A DNA stretch of 64,000 nt from positions 1,488,001-1,552,000 of the forward strand of contig NZ_BSDP01000001.1 in the NCBI RefSeq assembly GCF_027925245.1. Reading direction: 5' to 3'. Numbering within the stretch: the stretch's first letter is position 1; the number at the start of each line of letters is the position of its first letter. The stretch comes from Agromyces rhizosphaerae. Lineage in GTDB: Bacteria; Actinomycetota; Actinomycetes; Actinomycetales; Microbacteriaceae. The translations under genes were made by a program, and so were the position numbers. Below the pieces are notes generated by a model. It was given only the letters and a program-made list of their open reading frames with translations, was not told the origin of the DNA and did not search any database. Below are positions 41,610-49,027 of the stretch, one piece after another.

Positions 41610-41624
41610 GGCAGCCCCGCCTCG

Positions 41625-41630
41625 TAGGGT
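41625..41630 (+). promoter_or_regulatory. -10 hexamer TAGGGT of mobA
   Basis: Six nt before the ATG and 15 bp after the second repeat element; mobA is thus probably transcribed on its own. Confidence 0.6.
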
Positions 41631-41636
41631 TGCGGC

Positions 41637-42338
41637 ATGAGCGGGGCTGACGCGTACGACGCGATCGTGCTCGCGGGCGGGCGCGGCTCGCGGCTCGGCG
41701 GGGTCGCGAAGCCGCTGCTCGTACGGAACGACCGCACGCTGCTCGCCGGCGTGCTCGATGCGGTGGCGGATGCCGCGCACATCGTCGTGGTCGGCCCGCC
41801 CTCGCTCGCGGCCCACGTGGGCGCGCATGCCCTCGTGCGGGAGGACCCGCCCCTCGGCGGCCCCGTCCCCGCCATCGCCGCCGGCCTCGACGCCCTCCCG
41901 GCCGGCGCCGCGCGCATCGTGCTGCTCGCGGGCGACCTCGTGGACCCGGCCGCCGCCGTCGCCGCGCTCGTGGCGGTGGCGGACCGCCCTGGAGCACCCG
42001 CCGCACCCGGGAGTACCTCGCCCGGGTCAACCGCCTCGCTCGGCTCGACGCCGCCCGGGCTTCCGCCGCGCGGCGCTCCCGCCGACGGCGTGATCACCAT
42101 CGACCCCGACGGCCGCCGGCAACCGCTCCTCGCGATCTACGACGGCGCGGCCCTGCGCAGCGCGATCGGCGCACTCTCGGCCGACGGACCGCTCGACGGC
42201 CTCCCGCTCCGCCGCCTCATCGAGCCGCTCGACCTGCGCGAGCTTCCGCTGCCGGCCGCGCAGCTGCGCGATCTCGACACCGCCGCGGATGCCGCCGAGT
42301 TCGACGTGGACCTCCCTCCGGGGCATCCGCCGCCCTGA
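41637..42338 (+). CDS. mobA: molybdenum cofactor guanylyltransferase-like NTP transferase
   Basis: The 233-residue protein has the nucleotidyltransferase signature AIVLAGGRGSRLGGVAKPLL (residues about 9-28), the middle REDPPLGGPVPAIAAGLDAL and the metal-binding aspartate in LLAGDLVDP. This is MobA, which joins GMP to molybdopterin to make the bis-MGD cofactor of NasA. A low-complexity insert of about 35 residues (PGAPAAPGSTSPGSTASLGST) lies after LVDPAAAVAALVAVADR; it is likely a disordered loop. Its place next to nasA supports the cofactor role, although a MobA-like protein with a different nucleotide substrate is possible. Confidence 0.85.
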   Translation: MSGADAYDAIVLAGGRGSRLGGVAKPLLVRNDRTLLAGVLDAVADAAHIVVVGPPSLAAHVGAHALVREDPPLGGPVPAIAAGLDALPAGAARIVLLAGDLVDPAAAVAALVAVADRPGAPAAPGSTSPGSTASLGSTPPGLPPRGAPADGVITIDPDGRRQPLLAIYDGAALRSAIGALSADGPLDGLPLRRLIEPLDLRELPLPAAQLRDLDTAADAAEFDVDLPPGHPPP

Positions 42339-42421
42339 GCCGACCGCCGCCACGCGCCCCTCGCACCCGGCCGTCCCTCCACCCGTGGACGACGCCCGCC
42401 GACCCGAGGAGAATGACGGAC

Positions 42422-42688
42422 ATGGCTGACGACGCACCCGAGATCCTCGACCGCTGGTGGACCGAGCTGTCCGCCGCCCTCGGCGTGGAGGATGCACCGG
42501 GCGACATCGCCGACCTCCTCTCGCTCGCCGGCGACGCCGCCCACCGCGTGGTGCGCCCGGCCGCGCCGCTGACCACGTTCCTCGTCGGCTACGCCGCGGC
42601 CCGAGCGGGCGGAGACGACGCGGCCCTCCGCCGCGCGATCGACACCGCGCGCGAACTCGCCGCCCGTCACGACGACGCCGACCATTGA
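42422..42688 (+). CDS. DUF6457 family small protein
   Basis: An 88-residue acidic, mostly helical protein: ILDRWWTELSAALGVEDAPGDIADLLSLAGDAAHRVVRPAAPLTTFLVGYAAAR is the pattern of the DUF6457 family found beside molybdopterin genes in actinobacteria. Its role is not known; context suggests help in molybdenum cofactor supply. Two ATGs are available: this one, 12 nt after GAGGAG, and one at 42413 only 3 nt after it. Neither spacing is ideal. It lies 83 bp after mobA. Confidence 0.75.
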   Translation: MADDAPEILDRWWTELSAALGVEDAPGDIADLLSLAGDAAHRVVRPAAPLTTFLVGYAAARAGGDDAALRRAIDTARELAARHDDADH

Positions 42689-42707
42689 CCCCCGCTCGCG
42701 GCGACGG

Positions 42708-42713
42708 CAGGAT
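42708..42713 (+). promoter_or_regulatory. -10 hexamer CAGGAT of the 31-residue peptide gene
   Basis: CAGGAT is 6 nt before the ATG, the same spacing seen at most genes of the window, and is the main evidence that the short frame is expressed. Confidence 0.45.
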
Positions 42714-42719
42714 GGCGGC

Positions 42720-42815
42720 ATGGTCGAACTGATCCTCTGGAGTGTCATCGGGCTGATCGCGCTGGTCGGCGGCGTCGGGCTCGCCGCATCGCTCTGGGCG
42801 TTCATCAAGGCGTAG
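42720..42815 (+). CDS. 31-residue single-helix membrane peptide
   Basis: The frame encodes MVELILWSVIGLIALVGG and then GVGLAASLWAFIKA: one hydrophobic helix of about 24 residues with a single acidic residue at the start and a lysine at the end, so N-terminus out or in cannot be fixed. It begins 31 bp after the DUF6457 stop with its own start-proximal -10 box. GC-rich codons with C or G in third position dominate (nearly all), as in real genes here. A small subunit of a membrane complex or a regulator of transport is possible; nothing links it to a named family. Confidence 0.55.
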   Translation: MVELILWSVIGLIALVGGVGLAASLWAFIKA

Positions 42816-42902
42816 CCGCCAGGCGACGCAGGGCGTCCGACGCCCCGGAGCCACCCGTCGGCGCAGCGCCACGCGCCGCCGGCGCAACGCCGCCGAGACG
42901 CG

Positions 42903-43400
42903 TCAGCGCACCATCCGCGCCTCGATGAACGTCTCGACGTGCTCGTAGGGGTGCTCGACCCCGTCGAGCGCGAACCCGTTGCGCGCGTAGAACGCCTGCG
43001 CCCGCGGGTTCTCCTTCGCCACCCACAGGTACGCGGGATCGTCGCCGAGCACCGCGTCGAGCAGCCCCTGCCCCGCGCCGGTGCCGTGGTGCGTGCGCGA
43101 GACGTAGATCATGTAGAGCTGGCGCGGGCGAGGCGGATGCTGCGGGTTCTGCGGCCGTCCGCTGCAGGCCAAGCCGACCAGCTCTCCGTCGGCCTCGGCG
43201 ACCGAGACCCGCAGGTCGTCACGGTCGTGCTCGCCGAGCATCGCGTTCCAGAGGCTGCGCCGCTGCTCCAGCATCCGCTCGCCGAAGTACTCGTCGGGCA
43301 GCTGGCCCGTGTAGGTCTCGCGCCACGTCTCGACGTGCAGGCGGGCGAGCGTCTCGGCCTCGTGCGGCTCGGGTGCGCGGATGACGAGGGTCGTCGGCAT
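42903..43400 (-). CDS. GNAT family N-acetyltransferase
   Basis: The 165-residue enzyme has LVIRAPEPHEAETLARLHVETWRETYTGQLPDEYF at the start, RQLYMIYVSRTHHGTGAGQGLLDAVL with the acetyl-CoA loop (HGTGAG), and WVAKENPRAQAFYARNGFALDG near the end. The N-terminal HVETWRETY pattern is common in small GNAT enzymes that acetylate amino groups of small molecules or proteins. TACCAT lies 6 nt before the ATG. It is an isolated gene. Confidence 0.88.
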   Translation of the reverse strand: MPTTLVIRAPEPHEAETLARLHVETWRETYTGQLPDEYFGERMLEQRRSLWNAMLGEHDRDDLRVSVAEADGELVGLACSGRPQNPQHPPRPRQLYMIYVSRTHHGTGAGQGLLDAVLGDDPAYLWVAKENPRAQAFYARNGFALDGVEHPYEHVETFIEARMVR

Positions 43401-43406
43401 GCGCCG

Positions 43407-43412
43407 ATGGTA
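43407..43412 (-). promoter_or_regulatory. -10 hexamer TACCAT of the GNAT gene
   Basis: Six nt before the ATG, in the 49-bp gap after the DUF2316 gene, so the GNAT gene has its own promoter. Confidence 0.55.
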
Positions 43413-43449
43413 ACGGGCCGGCGAGGCGAGCCCGGTCGGGTGTGGACGC

Positions 43450-43815
43450 TCAGCGCGAGTGCGCGAGCGCGGCGGCGCGCGTGCCGCCCGCGGCATCCGC
43501 CTCATGCGACCGGATCACGGGCGTGGGTGCCGTGCGCAGCGGGTACCAACTCGCGGCGATCCGGCGCATGCGCTCGGTCAGCACCGTGTAGGGCACCGGC
43601 GTGCCGCCGCGTGCGACGACGAGCTTCTCGAGGTAGTCGCGCACGAGCCAGACGTCGGTCGGGCGGGAGTCGTCGGAGACGGCGAGGGTCTCGTTCAGCT
43701 GGTGCGCGCTCATGCCGAGGTCGGCGCGGATCTCGCCGGGGCCGAGCCCGCAGCGGTCGAGGTTGGCGTGCAGTTCGGCGCTCGTGCGGCGCTGTTCCTC
43801 CGGGCTGAGTGACAT
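43450..43815 (-). CDS. DUF2316 family protein
   Basis: The 121-residue protein matches DUF2316: MSLSPEEQRRTSAELHANLDRCGLGPGEIRADLGMSAHQLNETLAV carries a helix-turn-helix-like segment (residues about 24-45), followed by DVWLVRDYLEKLVVARGGTPVPYTVLTERMRRIAASWYPL. The family is widespread and uncharacterised; a DNA-binding role is plausible. The last 20 residues (Ala/Ser/Arg-rich) extend past the family core. AAGGAA lies 11-16 nt before the ATG. Confidence 0.85.
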   Translation of the reverse strand: MSLSPEEQRRTSAELHANLDRCGLGPGEIRADLGMSAHQLNETLAVSDDSRPTDVWLVRDYLEKLVVARGGTPVPYTVLTERMRRIAASWYPLRTAPTPVIRSHEADAAGGTRAAALAHSR

Positions 43816-44323
43816 CGGAGATGTTCCTTCCCGCCGCGACTGGGCGGCGGTGTCCGCGTGCGGACTCTCGGCGGGCCGTCGGGCGCAGCCCACCGCATCC
43901 GGCGGCTCGGTGCCACCGGTTCGCGCCCCGGAGACGGCGACGACCCGCGCGGCATCCGCTGCGCCGTCATCACTCGCGACTCGCCCGGCATCCCTGCCGG
44001 CCCCGGCGCGGCGCGAGCCGCGGGGGTGAGCGCGTCAGTGGCGACGACGATACGTCACACGCGTGAAACGTTCGAATCCGCCGGCTCGTCCCAGGGCACC
44101 GATCGTGCGCGAGCACCCCGCCACACGCGGGATTCCGCAACGCAATCCGGAGGATGCGCTTGGTTTCCGGCCTGATCCGGCGCGACACGCCGTGTCTCGG
44201 TCGACTTCGGGCGGATGCTCCTGGAATGCGCCCCGCGCCCGAACGGGCCACCGAGTACGCAACGTGCGGGAACCCGCGAGGGGTTCCCGCACTTCGCGTA
44301 CTCGGTCGCGGGGCGACGCGGCG
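43816..44323. other. 508-bp gene-free stretch between DUF2316 and an AI-2E gene
   Basis: Open frames here are short and lack codon bias. Around 44050-44170 the sequence is less GC-rich than its surroundings, with a CACACGCGTG palindrome at about 44051-44060. The only firm feature is the family 1 hairpin near its right end. Confidence 0.6.
44251..44305. terminator. palindromic element, family 1, copy C; strong hairpin downstream of the AI-2E gene
   Basis: Arms 44251-44275 and 44281-44305 pair over 25 bp with two mismatches around a GCGAG loop. It lies 19 bp past the stop of the leftward AI-2E gene. The sequence (ACCGAGTACGCAA ... CGCGTACTCGGTCG) is homologous to the two copies after the MATE gene, 38 kb away. 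A terminator role is likely. Confidence 0.75.
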
Positions 44324-45529
44324 TCAGCTTCGGCGTCCGCGGCCGGAGGCGCGTCGCTCCGCTCGCGCCTCGTGCGCAGCGGCGTCCTCGGCCTTCATGA
44401 TCGACTTCGTCTCGGTGAGTTCGCCGAGCGCCGTGCGCCACCAACGCGTGCCCGGGTCGGAGTCGACCAGCAGCATCCGCACGAGCAGGGTCAGCGGCAC
44501 CGCGAGGATCGCACCGATCGGGCCGAGGATGATCGCCCAGAACAGCACCGAGAAGAAGGTGAGCGTCTGGCTGAGCGCGACGGCGTTGCCGACCACCTTC
44601 GGTTGCACGATCGACTGCACCACGGCGTTCACCAGTCCGTAGACGACGATGATCGCGATCACGATCGGCCAGCCGCCCTCGAAGTAGCCGAACACCAGCG
44701 GCGGCACGATCGCGATGAAGTACCCGACGTTCGGGATGAAGCTGCAGAGGAACGACAGCAGCGCCCACAGGAACGCCGCGGGCACGCCCATGATCACCAG
44801 GGCGACGCCGTTGATCACGCCCTGCACGAGGCCGAGCACGGTCGTGACCACCATGTAGCGCCGCACGTCGTGTGCGTACTCGCGCACCGCGGAGACCAGG
44901 TGCGGCCGCCTCGGCTCGAGCTGCCGCAGCACGGTGGGCGCGTAGGACGCATCGGCCGGCATGAGGATGAGCATGGTGAGCAGCACCACGAGCATGCCGA
45001 TCAGCCCGAACACGCTGCCGAGGAGGCCGCTGAAGAACGCGACCAGGTTGTTCGGGTCGAGTCCCTGCTCGATCGCCGCCACTTGGTCGGGGCCGAAGCC
45101 GATGCTGCTGAGCCACGACGAGATGTTCGCGCCGATCGCCGCGATCTGGTCGGCGTAGTCGGGCAGGAGCGAGCTGAACTGCGCGAACGCGATGACGAGC
45201 GCGTAGACGAACGCCGCGAGCAGCGCGAACGTCGTCAGCGCCACGGCGAGCGTCGCGACGCCGCGATTCACGCCGTTGCGCTCGAGCCACGTGCGCACCG
45301 GGTTCGCGCAGATCGTGAGGATCAGTGCGAGCAGCACCGGCGCGAGGATGCCCGAGATGCCGCTCATCCCGATGGCTGCGACCGTCGCGGCCGCGAGGCC
45401 GAGCACGATCGCGAGCGACCGCGGGATGACGACGGATGCCACCGAGCGGCCGCCCCCGACGTCGGGCGGAGCACCTGCCTCCGGTGCATCCGCCCGTCGG
45501 GGCCGGTCGGCCGGCTTCCCCCTGCGCAT
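44324..45529 (-). CDS. AI-2E family transporter
   Basis: A 401-residue membrane protein like the one at 18906-20102 but only distantly similar in sequence. It has the family signature VQSIVQPKVVGNAVALSQTLTFFSVLFWAIILGPIGAILAVPLTLLVRMLL near the C-terminus and a soluble segment around residues 125-165. The N-terminal 25 residues and the last 25 are charged and cytosolic. GGAGGG is next to the start; a GTG one codon earlier is equally possible. It follows the SHOCT-type gene by 27 nt and is likely in the same transcript. Confidence 0.87.
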   Translation of the reverse strand: MRRGKPADRPRRADAPEAGAPPDVGGGRSVASVVIPRSLAIVLGLAAATVAAIGMSGISGILAPVLLALILTICANPVRTWLERNGVNRGVATLAVALTTFALLAAFVYALVIAFAQFSSLLPDYADQIAAIGANISSWLSSIGFGPDQVAAIEQGLDPNNLVAFFSGLLGSVFGLIGMLVVLLTMLILMPADASYAPTVLRQLEPRRPHLVSAVREYAHDVRRYMVVTTVLGLVQGVINGVALVIMGVPAAFLWALLSFLCSFIPNVGYFIAIVPPLVFGYFEGGWPIVIAIIVVYGLVNAVVQSIVQPKVVGNAVALSQTLTFFSVLFWAIILGPIGAILAVPLTLLVRMLLVDSDPGTRWWRTALGELTETKSIMKAEDAAAHEARAERRASGRGRRS

Positions 45530-45556
45530 CACCCCTCCGACCCTCGTTGCGGACGC

Positions 45557-45949
45557 TCAGGCCCCGCCCTGCAGCGCCTTCGCCTTCAGCTGGTCGAACT
45601 CGGCCTGCGTGATCGTGCCGCTGTCGAGCAGCGACTTCGCCTGGTGGATCTCGGCGGCGGCCGACTGGCCCCCCGACCCGGCGACGCTGCGGATGTAGGC
45701 GTCGGCCTGCGCCTGCGCCTCGCGGTACTCGGCGGCCCTGCGCCTGGACATGCCGCTGCCGCGCGCGATCAGGTAGATCAGCGCGGCGAGGAACGGCAGC
45801 ACGATCAGGAAGACGATCCAGAGGGCCTTGGCCCACCCGTTCAGGCCGTGGTCACGGAAGATGTCCATCACGATGATGATGAAGACCCAGATGCAGGCGA
45901 TCGCGATGTAGATCCAGAACAGCCAGACCAGGAACTCCCAGAGGTTCAT
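45557..45949 (-). CDS. PLDc_N/SHOCT domain membrane protein
   Basis: The 130-residue protein starts with two membrane helices (FLVWLFWIYIAIACIWVFIIIVMDIF and LWIVFLIVLPFLAALIYLIARG), the phospholipase D nuclease N-terminal-like module, then a linker and a C-terminal SHOCT motif (AAEIHQAKSLLDSGTITQAEFDQLKAKAL). The combination is typical of actinobacterial envelope proteins of unknown function. GGAGCG precedes the ATG. It is upstream of, and probably co-transcribed with, the AI-2E gene. Confidence 0.85.
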   Translation of the reverse strand: MNLWEFLVWLFWIYIAIACIWVFIIIVMDIFRDHGLNGWAKALWIVFLIVLPFLAALIYLIARGSGMSRRRAAEYREAQAQADAYIRSVAGSGGQSAAAEIHQAKSLLDSGTITQAEFDQLKAKALQGGA

Positions 45950-45987
45950 GACGCGCTCCCTTCGCCCTGGGCGCGCCATCGGCGCCC

Positions 45988-46071
45988 GGTCGTCCCGACG
46001 GTATCGGCGGATGCCTCTATGGCACGTCACCCGGATGGGATGACCGGTGGTCGTCCCGGCGTTCGGGACGA
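45988..46071. promoter_or_regulatory. repeated GGTCGTCCCG elements in the LuxR/SHOCT divergent region
   Basis: GGTCGTCCCG occurs at 45988-45997 and 46049-46058; the second copy is half of an inverted repeat TCGTCCCG-N5-CGGGACGA (46051-46071). They lie between the divergent SHOCT and LAL-regulator genes. A TAGCCT hexamer at 46102-46107 could be the regulator's -10. The repeats are candidate operators for the LAL regulator or another factor. Confidence 0.45.
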
Positions 46072-46164
46072 TCGACCCACTCGTGGATCCGCGCCCTGCG
46101 CTAGCCTGCGAGCGGGCCCGCGGGGGTCGGGTCCACGGCGGCACCAACGACCGCCCGGAGCGAC

Positions 46165-48804
46165 ATGATCGAGGCATCGGAGCCGGACACGCTCGTCGAC
46201 CGCCCGCGGCTGCGCGAGCGACTCGATCGGGCGCTGCACACGCCCGTCACGCTCGTCGTCGCCCAGGCGGGCGCCGGCAAGACCGTCCTGCTGCGCCAGT
46301 GGACGGCGCAGTGCGGCGCCCCGACCGTCGCGTGGGTCGACCTCGAGACCGCCGACGACGACCCGGTGCGGCTCGCTCGCCGCATCCTGACCGCGCTCGA
46401 CGCGGTACGGCCGGGGGTCGCTCCACTCTCCTCGCTGTCCGGCCTGCACGGCGGTGGACTGGGAACCACCCTCATCGACAGCCTCGCGCTCGAGTTGCGC
46501 GATTTCCCCGAGACGCTCATCGTGCTCGACGACCTGCACCGGATCACGAACCCCACCCTCGTGGCGGACCTGGGACGGCTCGGCGCGGAGCTCCCCGGCA
46601 ACGTCCACCTGATCCTCTCCAGTCGCGTCGACCCCGCAGTCGCCTGGAGCCGGCTCCGGCTTCGCGGCGGACTGCTCGAGATCCGGCAGTCCGACCTGGC
46701 GCTCTCCGACGAGGAGGCGGCCGAACTGCTGCACCGCGTCACCGGACGGGACGTTCCCGCGGACATCCGGACGCTGCTGCTGCGGCGCACGGAAGGATGG
46801 GCGGCCGGCATCCAGCTCGCCGGCCTCGGACTCCGCTACCGCGAGGCGGATGCGCTCGCGTTTGCCGAGACGTTCGCAGGTACCGACCGCATGGTCGCCG
46901 ACTACCTCACCGAGGAGGTGCTGGCAGCGCTGCCGGCCGACGACCGCACCCTGCTGCTGGAACTCGCGGTGCTGGAGGTCATGACGACGGACCTGGTCGG
47001 CCACGTGCTCGACAGGGACGACGCGGGCGTGCTGCTCGAGCGCCTCGCGCACGAATCGCTCTTCGTCGTCCCGCTCGAACCCGGCCGCACGCGGTTCCGC
47101 TTCCACCATCTCTTCCGCGACCTGCTGCGCCACCACCTCAGGGTGACGGACCCCGGTGCGGAGGCGCGACTGCTGGGTCGTGCCGCGGACTTCCACCTCG
47201 CGCGGGGCGAGATGCCGGATGCGATCGAGGCCCTGCTCCGCGCGGAGGACTGGCCGCGGGCGATCGAGGCCATCATGACGACGCGCAGCGAGGTCTTCGA
47301 GCGCGGCGAGATGCGCACCGTCATCCGGTGGATCTCGAGCGTGCCGGAGTCGGCGCGCGCGGACCGCCTCGACGTCTCCCTCGAGCTCGCCATGCTCATC
47401 GGCATGGAGGGCGACGCGATCACCGCGGTCGACCTGCTCTCGCGCATCGCCGCCGACCCGAGGGCGACGGTCGGCAAGCGCGCGAGCGCGCACGCCTGGA
47501 TCTCCGCGACGGCGCAGTGGGCGTCACGACCCGAGGAGTCCATCCACGCGGCGGACACGGCACTCGAACTGCTCGACGCGCACCCCGACGCGCGCCCGAA
47601 GGACGTCCTGGGCCTGACGTCGCCCGCGCACCTGCGCACCCTCGCGATCGGCTCGTCGGGGCGGGCGCGGTTCCTCGCTGGGGACCTCGACGACGCGCAG
47701 GACTGGCTGGAGCGCGCGCTCGACGCCGACGCCGCGCACTACGTGCCGTTCCGCGTCGCACTGCTGGGCTCGCTCGCCCTGCTGCACGCCTGGCGGGGTC
47801 GTCGCGCCTCGGCGGGGCTGCTCGCGTCGGAGGCCCTCGACGCGGCGGACCACGCCGGGCTGCTGGCGCACCCGTCCGCCGCCGATGCGTATCTCGCGCG
47901 TGCACGCTCGGCCGTACTCGCCGGGCGTCCGAGTGCGGCGGAGGTGCCGCTGGTCTCCGCATCCCTTCGCTCCGAGGCGAACCGCCGGACGCAGCTGACG
48001 TGGATCGGCAGGGCGATCGACGCGGCGCGTGCCGTGGCGGAGGGCCGCACGGGCGATGCCCTCGCCGCCGCCGATGTCGACGGCCGCCTCGGCCTCGGCC
48101 CGCCGGCGCCGGCGGTGCACGACGAGCTCGTGGCGGTGCACATGCTCGCCCTCCGGCACGACGGCAGGACCGCGGAGGCACTGCACGTCTGCGGGCCCGA
48201 CGCGGCCTCGCGCGGCCCAGCTGCCCGGTACGAACTGCTCGCCGCGCTCATCGGAACTGGTCGCCTGGACGAGGCGGGAGACCTGCTCGCGACGTGGGCG
48301 CCTCCGGACGCCTCGACCGATCCCCTGCGGGCCGTGCAGCACCTGCTCGCGCACGCCGCGATCGCCGAGCTCGAGGGCCGCCACGGGCCTGCACTCGCCT
48401 CGGCCACCCGGGCGCTCGACGCCGCGGAGCCGGAGGGGATCGCGGAACCGTTCGCGCAGGCGGAGGGGCCGATCTCGAGCCTGCTCGCCGAACTGGCGGT
48501 GACCCGCTCGGGCCTCGTCGATCGCGCGCTCGAGCGACGCCTCGCGGAGCATCCGCTGCATGCCAACGGGGACCTCGCCGAGCCGCTCACCCAACGCGAG
48601 CTCGAGGTCCTCGCGCTGCTCCCCGAGCACGCCACGAGCGTGGAGCTGGCCGGGCGCTGCTACGTCTCGGTGAACACGTTGAAGACCCACCTGGCGCACA
48701 TCTACCGGAAGCTCGGAGTCTCCGGCCGCAGTGCGGCGATCGCCCGCGCGCGCGAGCTCGGGCTCCTCCCGGCAGTCAGTCCACGGCCGGCCCTCGAGAG
48801 GTGA
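46165..48804 (+). CDS. LuxR family regulator of the LAL/MalT type
   Basis: The 879-residue protein is a large ATP-binding LuxR regulator: Walker A AQAGAGKT (residues 33-40), Walker B LIVLDDLHRIT (about 115-125), an arginine-rich sensor region (GRTRFRFHHLFRDLLRHHL), a helical repeat domain of TPR type from about 350 to 800, and a C-terminal LuxR helix-turn-helix (LTQRELEVLALLPEHATSVELAGRCYVSVNTLKTHLAHIYRKLGVSGRSAAI). Such proteins activate transcription when ligand and ATP are bound. The neighbouring convergent small protein and arylsulfatase are the obvious candidates for its target, with the small gene's end overlapping it by 29 bp. Confidence 0.92.
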   Translation: MIEASEPDTLVDRPRLRERLDRALHTPVTLVVAQAGAGKTVLLRQWTAQCGAPTVAWVDLETADDDPVRLARRILTALDAVRPGVAPLSSLSGLHGGGLGTTLIDSLALELRDFPETLIVLDDLHRITNPTLVADLGRLGAELPGNVHLILSSRVDPAVAWSRLRLRGGLLEIRQSDLALSDEEAAELLHRVTGRDVPADIRTLLLRRTEGWAAGIQLAGLGLRYREADALAFAETFAGTDRMVADYLTEEVLAALPADDRTLLLELAVLEVMTTDLVGHVLDRDDAGVLLERLAHESLFVVPLEPGRTRFRFHHLFRDLLRHHLRVTDPGAEARLLGRAADFHLARGEMPDAIEALLRAEDWPRAIEAIMTTRSEVFERGEMRTVIRWISSVPESARADRLDVSLELAMLIGMEGDAITAVDLLSRIAADPRATVGKRASAHAWISATAQWASRPEESIHAADTALELLDAHPDARPKDVLGLTSPAHLRTLAIGSSGRARFLAGDLDDAQDWLERALDADAAHYVPFRVALLGSLALLHAWRGRRASAGLLASEALDAADHAGLLAHPSAADAYLARARSAVLAGRPSAAEVPLVSASLRSEANRRTQLTWIGRAIDAARAVAEGRTGDALAAADVDGRLGLGPPAPAVHDELVAVHMLALRHDGRTAEALHVCGPDAASRGPAARYELLAALIGTGRLDEAGDLLATWAPPDASTDPLRAVQHLLAHAAIAELEGRHGPALASATRALDAAEPEGIAEPFAQAEGPISSLLAELAVTRSGLVDRALERRLAEHPLHANGDLAEPLTQRELEVLALLPEHATSVELAGRCYVSVNTLKTHLAHIYRKLGVSGRSAAIARARELGLLPAVSPRPALER

Positions 48805-48991
48805 CCGACACGATCGCGGCATCGAACCCGCGGATGAGCCCGAGGACCCCGAGCAGCTTCGCCTGGTCCGCGACGGGGCCGCGGACCACGGTCGTCTCCG
48901 CGTCCGGCCGGATCTCGAATCCGACCAGCTCCGCTGCGAGTGCCTCGGGCACCCGGCCGCGCACGACGATCTCGAAGACCTCCGCGACCAT
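48776..48991 (-). CDS. small conserved-looking protein of unknown function
   Basis: A 71-residue protein starting MVAEVFEIVVRGRVPEALAAEL. The order strand, helix, strand-turn-strand (TTVVRGPVADQ), helix (LLGVLGLIRGF), strand (AAIVSV) suggests a compact ferredoxin-like or ACT-like alpha/beta fold. Similar short actinobacterial proteins with the pattern RGP-x-x-DQ-x-x-LLGLL are known to me but without a function. It starts 36 bp past the sulfatase stop, with a G-rich ribosome site, and ends inside the LAL regulator gene. A start 36 bp further upstream is possible. Confidence 0.65.
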   Translation of the reverse strand: MVAEVFEIVVRGRVPEALAAELVGFEIRPDAETTVVRGPVADQAKLLGVLGLIRGFDAAIVSVTSRGPAVD

Positions 48992-49027
48992 CCGCGCCCC
49001 CTGCCCCCGACATCGACCCCGTCGCAC

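Noticed and set aside
43858..44251. Short open frames in the 508-bp gap
   Set aside because: Several overlap in both strands, none has a ribosome site, start-proximal -10 box or recognisable sequence.
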